Source: Phytophthora sp. 'mugwort' (taxonomy: Eukaryota; Oomycota; Peronosporomycetes; Peronosporales; Peronosporaceae). From it: 58,059 nt of DNA. Every line of letters begins with the position of its first letter. The stretch's first letter is position 1. The stretch is from assembly GCA_033558025.1 (NCBI GenBank), contig JAUCEF010000119.1:1-58059 (forward strand), given 5' to 3'. Below are positions 40,655 through 55,373 of the stretch, piece after piece. A program made the translations under genes and the position numbers. A model generated the notes under the pieces. The model ran no database searches and was not told where the DNA came from. It saw only the letters and a list, made by a program, of their open reading frames with translations.

Positions 40655-41404
40655 ATGCAAAAGGATAATAAAAATTTTCAAAGAAATAAAAAATTCTCAA
40701 AAAAACGAGGGTTTTCAAAAAATAGAAATTCTCAAAAAACGAAGGTTTTCAAAAAAATAGAAATTTTCAAAAAAATAAAAATTCTCAAAAAAACGAAGAT
40801 TTTCAAAGAACTAGAAATTTTCAAAAAAACGAAGATTTTCAAAGAACTAGAAATTTTCAAAAAAATGAAGGTTTTCAAAGAACTAGAAATTTTCAAAAAA
40901 ATGAAGGTTTTCAAAAAAATAGAAATTTTCAAAAAATGAAGGTTTTCAAAAAAATAGAAATTTTCAAAAAAATGAAGGTTTTCAAAAAATAGAAATTTTC
41001 AAAAAAATAGAAATTTTCAAAAAAATGAAGGTTTTCAAAAAAATAGAAATTTTCAAAAAAATGAAGGTTTTCAAAGAACTAGAAATTTTCAAAAAAATAA
41101 TAGTTTGAAAGGAGATAAAAAATTTTATAAACAGCATTTAATCAAGAAAAGAATAAATATTCTTCTTCTTATAAACGTTATAATAAATATCCTTATCAAA
41201 AAAATAACAAATATTCTTATAAAAATAATATTTATTATATTTTAGGTGAAAAAAAACCATCAAAACCTTTAATAACTTCTTATTTACATAGAAATAAAAA
41301 AATAAAAACAGGTATGTTTTTTAAAGAACCTTCTTATAAAACAATTTTATATCCTTTTCATTTAAATTTAAAATTAATTAATGAATATTTGAAAAAAAAA
41401 TAAA
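40655..41404 (+). CDS. rps4: Rps4 C-terminal part with repeats, arm 2 copy
   Basis: Same ORF as 16682-17430. Frame breaks in the repeats fall at other places than in arm 1 (for example near 40690 and 40730), and the unique tail begins about 41104 with one base lost near 41139. The C-terminal S4-like residues are the same. Confidence 0.7.
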
Positions 41405-41429
41405 AATTTAAACCATTTATATGGTTTAA

Positions 41430-43026
41430 GTATAAATAATAATAAAAGCATTAAGTGGATGCCTTGGCATTAATTTGATTTTTAGGACGTAAAAAATGCG
41501 AAAAGTTTTATTAAATAATATTTTATTTTGAAATAAAAATTTCCTAAAGAAAACTTTTTTTTTGTGAAAATTTTAAAAACAGTGAATTGAAATATCTAAG
41601 TAACTGTTAAAAAATCAAACGAGATTCCGTTAGTAATGACGAGTGAAAATGGAAATTAGGTTTATAAAAATAAAAAAATATTTGAAAAATTTTGAAAAAT
41701 TTACTTAAAAAGGTGAAAGTCCTGTAGAATAATAATTGTTTTTATAATAGTAAAAAGGGTTATGTGTAAGCCTTTTTGAATATTGGGGAACCACCCTCAA
41801 AACCTTTTAAAAATTAATGATCGATAGTGGACAAGTACTGTAAAGGAAAGGTGAAAAAGAACTTTTGAGTTTGAAATAATTCTGAAACTTAATGTTAACA
41901 ATCAATTGAAACTTTTTTAAAAAGTAACAGTGTACCTTTTGCATAATGGGCCAGCAAGTTTATTTTTATAGCAAGCTTAATTTAATAAAGTAGGCGTAGA
42001 TAAATCAAGTTTTAAAAAGCTTTTTAGTTATATAAATAAGACCCGAAACTGAGTGATCTAACCATGAACAGATTGAAAAATAGGTAAAACTATTTGAAGG
42101 ATCGAACTCACATATGTGGCAAAATATGGAGATGATTTGTGGTTAGGAGTGAAAGGCTAATCAAACTCAGAGATAGCTGGTTTTCCGCGAAATCTATTGA
42201 AGTAGAGCATTTAAAATCTTTTTTTGGGGTAGAGCACTCATTGAGCTAGGGGGTGTAAAAACTTACTGAATTCTTGGAAACTCCGAATACAAAAAAAAGT
42301 AATTTAAATAGACAGACATTAGGCGCTAAGGTCTTTTGTCAAAAGGGAAACAGCCCAGATTGATCGCTAAGGTCTCTAAATAATATTCTAAGTGAAAAAG
42401 GAAGTGAAAAAATGATTACAACCCATAGGTAGGCTTGGAAGCAGCCATCCTTTAAAGAAAGCGTAATAGCTCATTGGTCTAGTTTTTTTGCGCCTAAAAT
42501 GTATCGAGACTTAAGAAATTTACCGAAGCGGCAAGTTTTATTTTTAATAAAACGGTAGCGGAACATTCTGTATGTTAATAAAGATATATTGTGAAATATG
42601 TTGAAGATATCAGAAAAGAAAATGCTGGCATTAGTAACAAAAAATAACGAATATAAATCGTTATCACCGTAAATCCAAGGGTTTCTATGTTAAGATGTAT
42701 TACATAGAGTGAAACGGCCCCTAAGAAAGATTTGACGAAAGCAGATTTTGATGGGATAATTTTTAAATTAAATTTTTTTAAAAAAGTGACAAAAATTTTT
42801 AATTTTTCAGGAAATAGCTTTTTTAATTAAAAACCGTACCCTAAACCGACACAGGTGGATAGGTCGAGTAGACTAAGGTGAATGAGAGAACTATATTGAA
42901 GGAACTCGGCAAAATGACTTTGTAACTTCGGGATAAAAAGTACCTAATTATTTTTAATAATTAGGTGTCACAAAATAGGGGGTTGCGACTGTTTAATAAA
43001 AACTTAGGACTCTGCTAAATGGTAAC

Positions 43027-43064
<38 letters not shown>

Positions 43065-43122
43065 ATTAAAAGGAAATGTTTGCGCATTAAATGGAAGTCC
43101 CAGTAAACGGCGGCCGTAACTC

Positions 43123-43179
<57 letters not shown>

Positions 43180-43615
43180 TGTAACGACATCCCCGCTGTC
43201 TCCAATATAGACTCAGTGAATTTGAATTATCCGTGAAGATGCGGATTTTCTATAGTTAGACGGAAAGACCCCGTGAACCTTTACTACATCTTTATATTGT
43301 TATTTTATCTAATATGTGTAGTATAAGTGGTAATCTTTTAAACCTTTACGCTAGTAAATTGTATAGATATTCTTGAAATACCACTCTTATTAAAATAAAT
43401 AACTAATATTTTTTAAATAGACATTGTATGGTTGGTAGTTTGACTGGGGCGGTCACCTCCTAAAGAGTAACGGAGGTGTACAAAGGTAAGCTCAAATTGG
43501 ATAATATTATCAATTGTAGAGCATAATGGTAAAAGCTTGCTTGACTGTAAGATAGACATATCAAACAGGGACGAAAGTCGGTCATAGTGATCCGATAATT
43601 CTTTGTGGAAAGATT

Positions 43616-43658
<43 letters not shown>

Positions 43659-43736
43659 GACTCCTAAGAGCTCCTATCGACGGAGTCGTTTGGCACCTCG
43701 ATGTCGACTCATCACATCCTGGAGCTGAAGAAGGTT

Positions 43737-43776
<40 letters not shown>

Positions 43777-44050
43777 TTGGGTTTAGAACGTCGTGAGACA
43801 GTTTGGTTCCTATCTTCTATAGATATTTTGAAAAATGCAAGAATCTAACTCTAGTACGAGAGGACCGAGAAGGGTAAATCTCTGGTGTATCGGTTGTTGA
43901 GAGGCATAGCCGAGTAGCTAAATTTATTTTGGATAATTACTGAAAGCATCTAAGTAAGAAACCATTCTTAAAAATTTTTCATATAAAAACTGTAAAAGAT
44001 GATTACATTAATAGGTTTTAAGTATAAGTATTGTAAAATATTTAGCTTAA
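41430..44050 (+). rRNA. rnl: rnl, arm 2 copy
   Basis: Mirror copy of the large subunit rRNA at about 14033-16650. I saw no differences in the conserved core. The hairpin aaaccat-ttat-atggttt precedes it at 41409-41426. Confidence 0.96.
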
Positions 44051-44086
44051 AAATACTAAAAGTTTTAAAAATTAAAATATAATTAT

Positions 44087-44158
44087 TTCTTTGTAGCTCA
44101 ACGGTAGAGCAAATGGCTGTTAACCATTAGGTTGTAGGTTCAAATCCTATCAAAGAAG
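44087..44158 (+). tRNA. trnN(guu): tRNA-Asn (GUU), arm 2 copy
   Basis: Same sequence as 13924-13995. Confidence 0.93.
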
Positions 44159-44170
44159 TTTTATATTTTA

Positions 44171-44259
44171 GGTCGAATAGCCAAGTCAGGTTTAAGGCAG
44201 TAGTTTGCTAAACTATCAGTTAATTTATTAACTCGTGGGTTCAAATCCCACTTCGACTT
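44171..44259 (+). tRNA. trnS(gcu): tRNA-Ser (GCU), arm 2 copy
   Basis: Same sequence as 13823-13911. Confidence 0.92.
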
Positions 44260-44283
44260 ATTTTATTAATAAAGTATTAATAA

Positions 44284-44355
44284 GATGATGTAGTTTAATG
44301 GTAGAGCGTGGGAATCATAATCCTAATGTTGTAGGTTCAAATCCTACCATCATTA
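44284..44355 (+). tRNA. trnM(cau): tRNA-Met (CAU) probable elongator, arm 2 copy
   Basis: Same sequence as 13727-13798. Confidence 0.72.
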
Positions 44356-44367
44356 ATTATCTTTAAA

Positions 44368-44442
44368 CGGAAGGTAGCATAGTCTGGCTAATGCGTCTGT
44401 TTTGGGAACAGAAGATCAAAGGTTCAAATCCTTTTCTTCCGA
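44368..44442 (+). tRNA. trnP(ugg): tRNA-Pro (UGG), arm 2 copy
   Basis: Same sequence as 13640-13714. Confidence 0.92.
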
Positions 44443-44460
44443 AAAAGGAAGAAAATATAA

Positions 44461-44532
44461 GATGAGATAGAGTAATAGGTAACTTATCAGGCTCATAATC
44501 TGAAGATGTAGGTTCAAATCCTACTCTCATCA
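44461..44532 (+). tRNA. trnfM(cau): Initiator tRNA-fMet (CAU) probable, arm 2 copy
   Basis: Same sequence as 13550-13621. Confidence 0.75.
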
Positions 44533-44554
44533 TTTTAAAATTAATATATAATTT

Positions 44555-44925
44555 ATGATTCAAATTCAAACTAAATTAAAAGTAAATGATAATAGTGGTA
44601 TTAAAATAGGACAATGTATAAAAATTTATAAAAAAAAAATTGGAAAAATTGGGGATACAATTTTAATTTCTGCTAAAAAATTACGTTTAAATCAAAAAAA
44701 AAAATTAAAATAATTAAAGGAGATTTATTTAAAGCTTTAATTATACATACAACATATCAAAAAAAAAGTACAATAGGTAATATAATAAAATTTGATAAAA
44801 ATTGTATAATTATTTTAAATAATCAAAATAAACCCCTAGGAACACGTATATTTGGTCCGATTACTTCTGAATTTCGGAAGAAAAAAAATTTCAAAATATT
44901 AGCATTAGCTTCAAATATTTTATAA
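44555..44925 (+). CDS. rpl14: rpl14, arm 2 copy (one frameshift)
   Basis: Same gene as 13156-13527, with one A missing in the run near 44695-44705. Confidence 0.92.
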
Positions 44926-44931
44926 AAATAT

Positions 44932-45458
44932 ATGAAAAAAAATTTACAAATCCATTATCAAAATATTACTATATACGATCTTTTAACAAAATTAAATTTT
45001 AAAAATATATTTGAAATACCTAAAATAAGTAAAATATGTTTAAATATTGGTTTTAAAAACGCTAATATTGAAAAAAAAAAATTAATTAATATAATTTTAC
45101 TTTTAAAATTAATAACAAATCAAAAACCTATAATAACAAAATCAAAAAAAAATAATATTTTTTTAAAATCAAAAAAAATTCAATTATAGGTTGTAAAATA
45201 ACTTTAAGAAAAAAAAATATTTTTAATTTTTTAGAAAAAATTTTGATTTTTCTTTTTCAAAATTTAACTAAAATAAATTTTAATTTTAAAAATCAAAATA
45301 TTTTAAATTTTCAAATTCGAAATATTTTAGATTTTTTTGAATTAAAAACTGAATTTTTAAAATTCAAAGATATACCTCCAATAGATGTTTCTATTCATAC
45401 AAATGCAAAAAATCATTATGAATTATTTTTATTATTAAATTCACTATTTTTATTATAA
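44932..45458 (+). CDS. rpl5: rpl5, arm 2 copy (correct N-terminus)
   Basis: This copy supplies the correct start, MKKNLQIHYQNITIYDLLTK, and the first half of L5. It is then shifted near 45170 and 45240, where arm 1 is correct. Confidence 0.92.
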
Positions 45459-45470
45459 AAATAATTTATT

Positions 45471-45544
45471 AGCAAAAATAGCTCAATGGTAGAGTATAAC
45501 CTTGCCAAGGTTAATGTTGAGGGTTCAAATCCCTTTTTTTGCTT
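45471..45544 (+). tRNA. trnG(gcc): tRNA-Gly (GCC), arm 2 copy
   Basis: Same sequence as 12535-12608. Confidence 0.92.
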
Positions 45545-45643
45545 AATTCAAATAAATGTACCCAAAGGCAGTATTTGGTATTTCCATTTTTTAATTAGGG
45601 AATAATATTAGTATTGACATTTATTTACTTCTTTATAAAAATT

Positions 45644-46174
45644 ATGATTTTTTTTAACATTATTAAAAGGATATTTTTTGCTTATAATCTATATAAAATT
45701 ATACAAGATATATTAAAAATACATCCTAAATTTTTTCAAAATATTTTTAAATTTATTTTAATTCTTTTACCTCTTGAAATAACTTTATTAGAAGATTTTA
45801 TAGATTTAGAGACTGAGGCTGAGGAAGCTGCTTTAAAAAAAGAAGAAAAACCTAAAAGTATTTTAAAAAGAATTGACGATAATATGCCAACTATTTTCGT
45901 TTTTTTTTTTTTATCTTTTTTGTTTTATTTATTTCTAGATGCTTTTTTTTTTGATAGCGACAATTTCCCAAGCGATTTTCCTAGTAATTTTTCAACTGAT
46001 TTAAATTTTGATTCAGATAGTGACTCTTTACCAAAACCACCAAAAAGAAAAATTACAAGATCTGGAAATCCTCTGAATCTATATAGATATTTTCATTATT
46101 TAGATGTTGAAACAGGTGAACGTATAGATGATATCGATCGATTAGATCCTGATACTTATGAAATAGTGGATTAA
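45644..46174 (+). CDS. ORF176, arm 2 copy (intact)
   Basis: The complete 176-residue frame, decisive for this gene. The second membrane helix reads MPTIFVFFFLSFLFYLFLDA without the arm 1 frameshift. Confidence 0.78.
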   Translation: MIFFNIIKRIFFAYNLYKIIQDILKIHPKFFQNIFKFILILLPLEITLLEDFIDLETEAEEAALKKEEKPKSILKRIDDNMPTIFVFFFLSFLFYLFLDAFFFDSDNFPSDFPSNFSTDLNFDSDSDSLPKPPKRKITRSGNPLNLYRYFHYLDVETGERIDDIDRLDPDTYEIVD

Positions 46175-46234
46175 TTTATTCCACTTTTTCTTTTTAAAAC
46201 AATAATAAACATTTTTTAAACAATAAAAATATAC

Positions 46235-46306
46235 GTGATTATAGATTAATTGGTAAATCCTTTATCTTCCAAGTAAATATTATGGGTTCAAATCCCATTA
46301 ATCACA
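46235..46306 (+). tRNA. trnG(ucc): tRNA-Gly (UCC), arm 2 copy
   Basis: Same sequence as 11771-11842. Confidence 0.92.
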
Positions 46307-46323
46307 TATTTAAAATATCTTTA

Positions 46324-46407
46324 GGAGAAATGGCTGAGTGGTTAAAAGCGGCAGACTGTAAATTTGTTGAAATATTTTCTACGTAGGTTCAAATCCTACT
46401 TTCTCCA
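46324..46407 (+). tRNA. trnY(gua): tRNA-Tyr (GUA), arm 2 copy
   Basis: Same sequence as 11670-11753. Confidence 0.93.
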
Positions 46408-46775
46408 ATAAAGATCTAAAAAAAAAAAAGGATAAACAAATTAAAAAAAGGATAAAAAGATAAAATATCTTTAAATAGTTAAGTTAAAAAGATATTTATC
46501 TTTTCAACAAAAAATTCAAAAACATATTTAGGGGGGGATCCTTTTCAAAAAATAATATTTTTTTTTCGTGATACAAAGAAATTTTTATTAATAACTAATT
46601 GAATTTTTAAAAATTAAAAAATTTTAATCCTTTAAGACAATATAAGACAATATAAGACAATATAAGACAATATAAGACAATATAAGACAAAAATTAATAT
46701 AAGAATGTTATAATATTAAATTTTTAAATATTTGTTATTTTAAAAATTAATATTAAATAATTAATATAAAACTTA
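46408..46775. other. Spacer trnY-rns, arm 2 copy, with 5 x 10-bp tandem repeat
   Basis: Mirror of 11304-11669. The unit tataagacaa is repeated five times at 46641-46690. No gene is seen. Confidence 0.7.
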
Positions 46776-47629
46776 AATAGAGTTTGATCCTGGCTCAGAA
46801 TAAATGCTATCGGTATGCTTAACACATGAAGTTGAATGTTTTTAAAACATAGCGAACGGGTGAGTAACACGTGAATTATCTACCTTTTAATTCAGAATAA
46901 TTATTTTTATAAAAATACTGAATAAATTAATTAAAGTTTTTAACGTTAAAAGATGAGTTTGCGCAAGATTATGGTAGTTGGTAGTTTAATAGACAACCAA
47001 GCCTATTATCTTTAGCTGGTTTGAAAGAATGATCAGCCACATTGGGACTGAGACACGGCCCAAACTTTTTTAAAGGCAGCAGTGGGGAATTTTGGACAAT
47101 GAGCGGAAGCTTGATCCAGCAATACCGAGTGGGTGATGACGGCTAATTAGGTTGTAAAGCTCTTTCATTAAGGAGGAAAATGACAGTACTTAAAAAAGAA
47201 GTTCCGGCTAATACCCGTGCCAGCAGCCGCGGTAATACGGGAGGAGCGAGCATTATTCGGGATGATTAGGCGTAAAGGGTTTGTAGGTAGTTTTTTAAGT
47301 TGAAAGAAACAAATTAAAGCTCAACTTTATACATTTTTTCAAAACTGATAAACTGGAGTATAAATAGAGGATAATGGAATTTCTATTGGAGTGATAAAAT
47401 ACGTTGATAATAGAAGGAAGACCTATGGCGAAGGCAATTATCTGGGTATATACTGACACTGAGAAACGAAAGCTTGGGTAGCGAACGGGATTAGAGACCC
47501 CGGTAGTCCATGCTGTAAACGATGAGTGCTAATATTTAGAATTTTTAGATATAACAGCTAACGCGTTAAGCACTCCGCCTGAAAAGTATAATCGCAAGAT
47601 TGAAATTCAAAGGAATTGACGGGAGTCTA

Positions 47630-47661
<32 letters not shown>

Positions 47662-48282
47662 AATACGCGCAGAACCTTACCAACTCTTGCTAATTTTTAT
47701 TTAAAATTTTTATATAAAAAACAGGTGTTGCATGGCTGTCGTCAGCTCGTGTTGTGAAATGTTTGGTTAAATCCTTTAACGAGCGCAACCCCTATGATTA
47801 GTTACTAATTTATTATAAATAGATAAAAGTACTCTAATGAAAAAATTAATGATAGGTTAATGGAAGGTGGGGATGACGTCAAGTCTTCATGGCCCTTATG
47901 AGTTGGGCTACACACGTGCTACAATGATAATTACAATGAGAAGCAATAATGATATAAGTTGGAGCAAATCTTCAAAAATTATCTTAGTTCGAATTAAGGG
48001 CTGAAACTCGCCCTTATGAAGTTGGAATCGCTAGTAATCGCAGAACAGCATGCTGCGGTGAATATGTTACTGGACTTTGTACACACCGCCCGTCACATCA
48101 GGGAAGTTGATTGTTTTTAAAATAATTTTTAATTCTTTTATAAAATTTAATAATTATTTAAATAAAATAATTTAAAATTTTTATAAAATAAATTATAATT
48201 CCTAAAAAGTGGTTAGTAACTTTGATGAAGTCGTAACAAGGTAGTCGTAGGGGAACCTGTGTCTGGAAGAGATCTTTAAGCA
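46776..48282 (+). rRNA. rns: rns, arm 2 copy
   Basis: Mirror copy of the small subunit rRNA at 9795-11303, beginning aatagagtttgatcctggct. Confidence 0.97.
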
Positions 48283-48307
48283 TTCTTAAATTAAAATTAA
48301 AAGTCTT

Positions 48308-48379
48308 AGGAAAATAGTTTAATTGGTAAAATCATAGTCTCCAAAATTATTGTTATGGGTTCAAGTCCCATTTTTCCTG
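48308..48379 (+). tRNA. trnW(cca): tRNA-Trp (CCA), arm 2 copy
   Basis: Same sequence as 9697-9768. Confidence 0.93.
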
Positions 48380-48970
48380 TTTATTATAAAATATTATAAA
48401 TCAAAAAAATTTTATAATATCTGAAATTAATTAAATTCAAGTTATAAAAATAAAATTTTATTTAAAATACTTTTTAATCAAAGGGAATTTAAATTTAGAT
48501 TTATAATATTTTATAATAAATATAGTTTTATATGTTTAAAATAAAAATATTATTATAAATATTCAATTTTAAAATTACTCCATTATTCCTAAAAAAATAT
48601 TCATAAACAGATTAATTAATGTTTATATTAAGAAAACATTCTCAATATTAAATAATTTTAATTTATTAGTTAATATTATTGATTAATCGTTAAATGAATA
48701 CTCTTTAAATAATTATTATTTCATTTTTATTATATTCTACATTAATATTTATTATTGTATATAAAAACATTTTAAAAATAATATGATTATTTAATATAAA
48801 TTATTTTAATTTTTAAACAATTTTATATTCTTTAAGAAAAAAAAAAATAATTCAATTATTTTTACAATATAAATAATAAAATTTATATTTTTTCTTGAAT
48901 ATTAATATTCAAAAACTCTTAATTTTGTATATATTAAAAATTAAATAAAATAATAAATTTCAAGTATATT
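48380..48970. other. Spacer trnW-cox2, arm 2 copy
   Basis: Mirror of 9105-9696. It holds the 23-base inverted repeat (left half starts at 48380) and dispersed repeat copy B at about 48832-48900. No gene is seen. Confidence 0.7.
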
Positions 48971-49747
48971 ATGACAATAATAAATTATATAAATAATCAA
49001 TTCACTTTTTTAGATATGGCTGAACCTTGGCAATTAGGTTTTCAAGATCCAGCAACACCTGTTATGGAAGGTATTATTAATTTTCATCATGATTTAATGT
49101 TTTTTTTAATTATGATTACTGTATTTGTTTGTTGGATGTTATTTAGAGTTATTACTCTTTTTGATGAAAAAAAAAATAAAATTCCAGCAACAATTGTACA
49201 TGGTGCTACTATTGAAATTATTTGGACTTCTATTCCAGCCTTAATTTTATTAACGGTAGCTATTCCATCTTTTGCTTTATTATATTCAATGGATGAAGTA
49301 ATTGATCCTATTATTACTTTAAAAGTAATTGGTAGTCAATGGTATTGGAGTTATGAATATTCAGATAATTTAGAATTTTCTGATGAACCTTTAATTTTTG
49401 ATAGTTATATGATTCAAGAAGATGATTTAGCAATAGGTCAATTTAGAATTTTAGAAGTTGATAATCGTGTGGTTGTTCCAACTAATAGTCATATTCGAGT
49501 ATTAATTACTGCTTCAGATGTTTTACATTCATGGGCAATACCTTCATTAGGTATAAAATTAGATGCTTGTCCTGGTCGTTTAAATCAAACATCAATGTTT
49601 ATTAAACGTGAAGGTGTTTTTTATGGACAATGTAGTGAAATTTGTGGAGTAAATCATGGATTTATGCCTATTGTTGTAGAAGCTGTTTCATTAGAAGATT
49701 ATTTAATTTGGTTAAAAAATAAAATCAATTTTGATTTTAATATATAA
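48971..49747 (+). CDS. cox2: cox2, arm 2 copy
   Basis: Intact, 258 residues, identical to 8328-9104. Confidence 0.99.
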   Translation: MTIINYINNQFTFLDMAEPWQLGFQDPATPVMEGIINFHHDLMFFLIMITVFVCWMLFRVITLFDEKKNKIPATIVHGATIEIIWTSIPALILLTVAIPSFALLYSMDEVIDPIITLKVIGSQWYWSYEYSDNLEFSDEPLIFDSYMIQEDDLAIGQFRILEVDNRVVVPTNSHIRVLITASDVLHSWAIPSLGIKLDACPGRLNQTSMFIKREGVFYGQCSEICGVNHGFMPIVVEAVSLEDYLIWLKNKINFDFNI

Positions 49748-49760
49748 TTAAAAAATTTTT

Positions 49761-49859
49761 ATGGTATTTAAAATCATTGGTATAATTTTTTTAATATTAT
49801 TACTATTTACTGATATTAAAAAATTAATTAATAAAATCAAACAATTTTTCAATAAATAA
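49761..49859 (+). CDS. orf32: orf32 (TatA-like), arm 2 copy
   Basis: Same 32 codons as 8216-8314. Confidence 0.72.
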   Translation: MVFKIIGIIFLILLLFTDIKKLINKIKQFFNK

Positions 49860-49969
49860 AAATAATTTATTTTTTTGATAATAAAAAATTAAAAAAACCA
49901 ACGCTTTTTTTGATTTAAAAATAAAATATATAATTTTGCATTTAAAATAAAATTTAAAAATATAAATAA

Positions 49970-51448
<1,479 letters not shown>

Positions 51449-51690
51449 AAAAAATTTTTATAATTATTAATAATTAAATTAATCTTTATTAATAATTATA
51501 TTAAAAATTTTTAATTTAATTAATACCGTTTTACGGTGTTTTATAAAAATTTAAAATTTTTATATTATTTAAGAGAAAAAAATATTAGTAAAATTTAAAT
51601 AAAAAAAAATATTAAATCTCAAAAATTAAATCAAATAAAAATTTAATTAATAACAAATTAATTATTAATAAAATAATTTAAATTATAATT

Positions 51691-52104
51691 ATGGATATCG
51701 AAAATATTTTAATAGACTTAAACAATGACAACAATAATATTGAAAAACACGAATCACAAGAACAAACATCAAATTATATAAAATATATAATATTTATAAT
51801 AGGTGCCTTTTTTATTTTAGGTTTAACTATTTTTTTAATTTATTTCAATAGCGATTTTCCAATAGTTTCTGCATTACAGGATTTAAGGAATATCGTCGAT
51901 GATGAAACTTTCAATCAAATAAAACAAGTTGTTTTAAAAATGTTACGTGAACCTGAAAAAAGGGCGGCTGGATTAAATTTATTAGAATTATTAAAACTAA
52001 CTATTCATCCAAGACATTTATTAAAAGATAATCCACAAGAATTTGAAAAAATGATGACTCATTTAATTAAAATTTTAATTTCTATTTTTAAAGAAGATGG
52101 CTAA
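51691..52104 (+). CDS. ORF137, arm 2 copy
   Basis: Intact, 137 residues, identical to 5971-6384. Confidence 0.8.
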   Translation: MDIENILIDLNNDNNNIEKHESQEQTSNYIKYIIFIIGAFFILGLTIFLIYFNSDFPIVSALQDLRNIVDDETFNQIKQVVLKMLREPEKRAAGLNLLELLKLTIHPRHLLKDNPQEFEKMMTHLIKILISIFKEDG

Positions 52105-52515
52105 AAAAACCTATTTAATTTGTTAAATAGGTTTCTAGATATACAATATATACATTATGTAAATTTTTACCAATTAAAAACTAATTATGTGATTTTAAAT
52201 TATAACTATGTTGATATTAATTTAATTTTAGTTATTGAGTATTTAATAAAAATTAATCTATTTAAATATTTATGTCATCAATAACTTATGTTAAACCATC
52301 TTGATTAAAAGTTATAGAATTAGCAATAATAATATTCTGTATTTATATTAAATTTGTAAGTGAACGCATTCTTCTTATATTTTTTAGAATATTTATTGAA
52401 AAAAATTGATTTTTTTAATTTATTATTTCTTAAAAAATTTAAATTTTATTATTTATATTATAAAAATAATTGAATTATTTTTTTTTTAAGAATGAAATTT
52501 TTAAATAAAACTAAT
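52105..52515. other. Spacer ORF137-trnR, arm 2 copy
   Basis: Mirror of 5560-5970. It contains the 11-bp hairpin near 52108-52133 and dispersed repeat copy A at about 52430-52497. No gene is seen. Confidence 0.7.
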
Positions 52516-52588
52516 TACAATCTCTTGGATTTGAACCAAGATTTTAAAGCTTAGAAGGCTAATACTCTACCAATTAAGTTAAGATTGT
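52516..52588 (-). tRNA. trnR(ucu): tRNA-Arg (UCU), arm 2 copy
   Basis: Same sequence as 5487-5559. Confidence 0.88.
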
Positions 52589-52605
52589 TTTAGTTTTATT
52601 AAGAA

Positions 52606-53316
52606 TTAAACAGTTTTATCTGAATATACATTAAAAATAGCTTTTAATGCATCTCGTGAAAGTTGTTTATAAATATTTTGTTTTAAAAATTTTTTTTTTT
52701 CCTTTTTAGTTAAAGTAACCGCTCCTATTAAAGCTATTAATAATATAATACCTGCAACTAAAAAAAAAAAAGCATAATAACTATATAAAATTTGTCCAAT
52801 TGTTTCAATATTTGTAATAGTATCTAATTGATAGATAAAATTTTTTAAAAAGGGTTTGACATCAACAAATATTTCAAAAGTACCTTTCATACTATCGTGA
52901 AAAAAAAATAAAGTATTTACTTTTTGAGTAAAAAAAGAATTATTTATTAAATGGTAATATGATGTAAAAACTTTACTAAACATAACAAACGTTTCTAAAA
53001 AAAAAATAAAACTAATTAAAAAAATAATTGGTAAATAACCAAAATTATTTTTTATTTTATTTTTATCAATTAAAACATTAACATCTAGCATCATAATAAC
53101 AAATAAAAATAATACAGTAATAGCTCCTACATAAATAATAATTAACATTATTGATAAAAATTCAATTTCAGAAATTAATAATAATCCAGTTGAATTAGTA
53201 AAAACTAATATTAAAAAAAATGCAGAATATATTGTATTTGTAGAATATATTACAAATATAGCTGAAGTTAAAGCTATAGTTGAAAAAGTATAAAAGAAAA
53301 TTGTTTCGAAATCCAT
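52606..53316 (-). CDS. nad6: nad6, arm 2 copy (intact)
   Basis: The complete 236-residue frame, which corrects the arm 1 break in the poly-T run. Confidence 0.96.
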   Translation of the reverse strand: MDFETIFFYTFSTIALTSAIFVIYSTNTIYSAFFLILVFTNSTGLLLISEIEFLSIMLIIIYVGAITVLFLFVIMMLDVNVLIDKNKIKNNFGYLPIIFLISFIFFLETFVMFSKVFTSYYHLINNSFFTQKVNTLFFFHDSMKGTFEIFVDVKPFLKNFIYQLDTITNIETIGQILYSYYAFFFLVAGIILLIALIGAVTLTKKEKKKFLKQNIYKQLSRDALKAIFNVYSDKTV

Positions 53317-53376
53317 AATGTATTTAAATTATATAAATTTATAATTATATCTTAAAAGATACATATTTTATTATTT

Positions 53377-55373
53377 TTATTTAATTAATAAAAAAATAAA
53401 TAAAAATAATAAAATAGTAATAATATTAAAAAAATAAATAATAGAAAAAAAAATAATATTTATTAAACAAATAATGCTAATTAACATTAATAATGAATAG
53501 TGATAAATATAACCTGTTTGTAATAAAATTATTTTTTGACTTAAGAAAGAAAAAACGGTTATTAAACCAAAAGGACCACACATTTCAATTAAACCTTTAT
53601 CAATCATTTTATATGTTACATTATAACCAACTTTTAATATATATTGATTAATAAATTCATAATAAATTTTATCAAAATACCATTTTCTATTTAAAAAATT
53701 ATAAAAATAAAGACCATATTTTGAAATTTTTAAGTTATATAAAAATCTAAATTTAAAAAAAATATAAATAAAAGGCACAAAATAAGCCACAAAAACTTAA
53801 AATAACAGGTAATAATTTAAAAAATGTTGGTAAAAATTCAGCATCAATCATTTGATTATTAAATGGATTTATATAAATTGAGTTATTCCAAAAATTTGAA
53901 CCTAACCCAACAAACATATCTTTAGAAATATAACCTATAAAAATACTACCAAATGCTAAAACTCCTAAAGGAATACCCATTTCTAATGGAACATCATGTG
54001 CATTTTTAATAACATTTTTATAGGCATTAGTTTCACTTAAAAAAGCAAAAAATAATAAACGTGTTGAATAGAATGCCGTAAAAAATGCACCAATAGTACC
54101 CAACCAATAAGCAAAATGACCTGTTTCACTAAAACTTGAAAATGCAACTTCTAATATTAAATCTTTAGAATAAAAACCAGTTAAAAAAGGAAAACCCATT
54201 AAAGATAATGAACCTATTAAAAACATTATATAAGTAAAAGGTAAAATTCTTCTTAAACCACCCATTTTTCTTATATCTTGTTCATCACCCATAGCATGAA
54301 TTACAGCACCGGAACATAAAAATAATAATGCTTTAAAATATGCATGATTTGATAAATGAAAAATAGCTAAAGGATAATTTGATAATCCACAAGCAAAAAA
54401 CATATAACCTAATTGACTACAAGTAGAATAGGCAACTATTTTTTTAAAATCATTTTGTACTAGACCAATTGTACTTGAGAAAAAGGCTGTAGAAGCTCCA
54501 ATAATTGTAATAACTTTTAAAGAAAACATTGAATATTCAAACATTGGTGAACAACGTGCAATTAAATAAACACCAGCAGTTACCATAGTCGCTGCATGGA
54601 TTAATGCCGAAACCGGCGTAGGTCCTTCCATAGCATCGGGTAACCATAAATGTAAAAAAATTTGAGCAGATTTACCCATAGCACCTATAAAAATTAAAAT
54701 ACACGCAACATCAATAATACTTAAAATATAATTAAAAAAAATAAATTTAAAATCTTTAACAATAGAAATTGCTGCAAATGTACTAAAATATTCAATAGTT
54801 CTAATATTATAAAAAACAGTTAATACACCTAATAATAAGATTAAATCACTAATTCGATTAACTAACATAGCTTTTATAGCTGCTTTATTCGCTTGTAAAC
54901 GTGTAAACCAAAAATTAATTAATAAATATGAACAAAAACCAACACCTTCCCATCCAACAAACATTTGCATAAAATTATCACCTGTAACTAATATAATCAT
55001 AAAAAAAGTAAATAGTGATAAATATGACATAAATCTAGATAAATGTGGATCATGATCCATATATTTAGAAGAATATAAATGAACTAAAGTTGAAATACTT
55101 GTTACAAACAATTAACATTATCATAGTTAAACTATCAAATAAAAAACACCAATTACAATTAAATAAACCACTATTAATCCAATTTGAAATATAAATAATA
55201 TACTCATATTCATTTGTAATTGAATTATATATAATAATAAATGAAAAAAGACAACTTAAAAAAGTTGTTAATGTGGTTATAAATACAGAACCTTTACGGC
55301 CAATATAAAAACCAAATAATCCAGAAGCTACTGAACCTAAAAAAGGTAAAAAAATTAAAGTTAATAATAACAT
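53377..55373 (-). CDS. nad5: nad5, arm 2 copy (two frameshifts)
   Basis: Same gene as 2703-4697, broken near 53760 (poly-T) and near 55105. Arm 1 is intact at both sites. Confidence 0.95.
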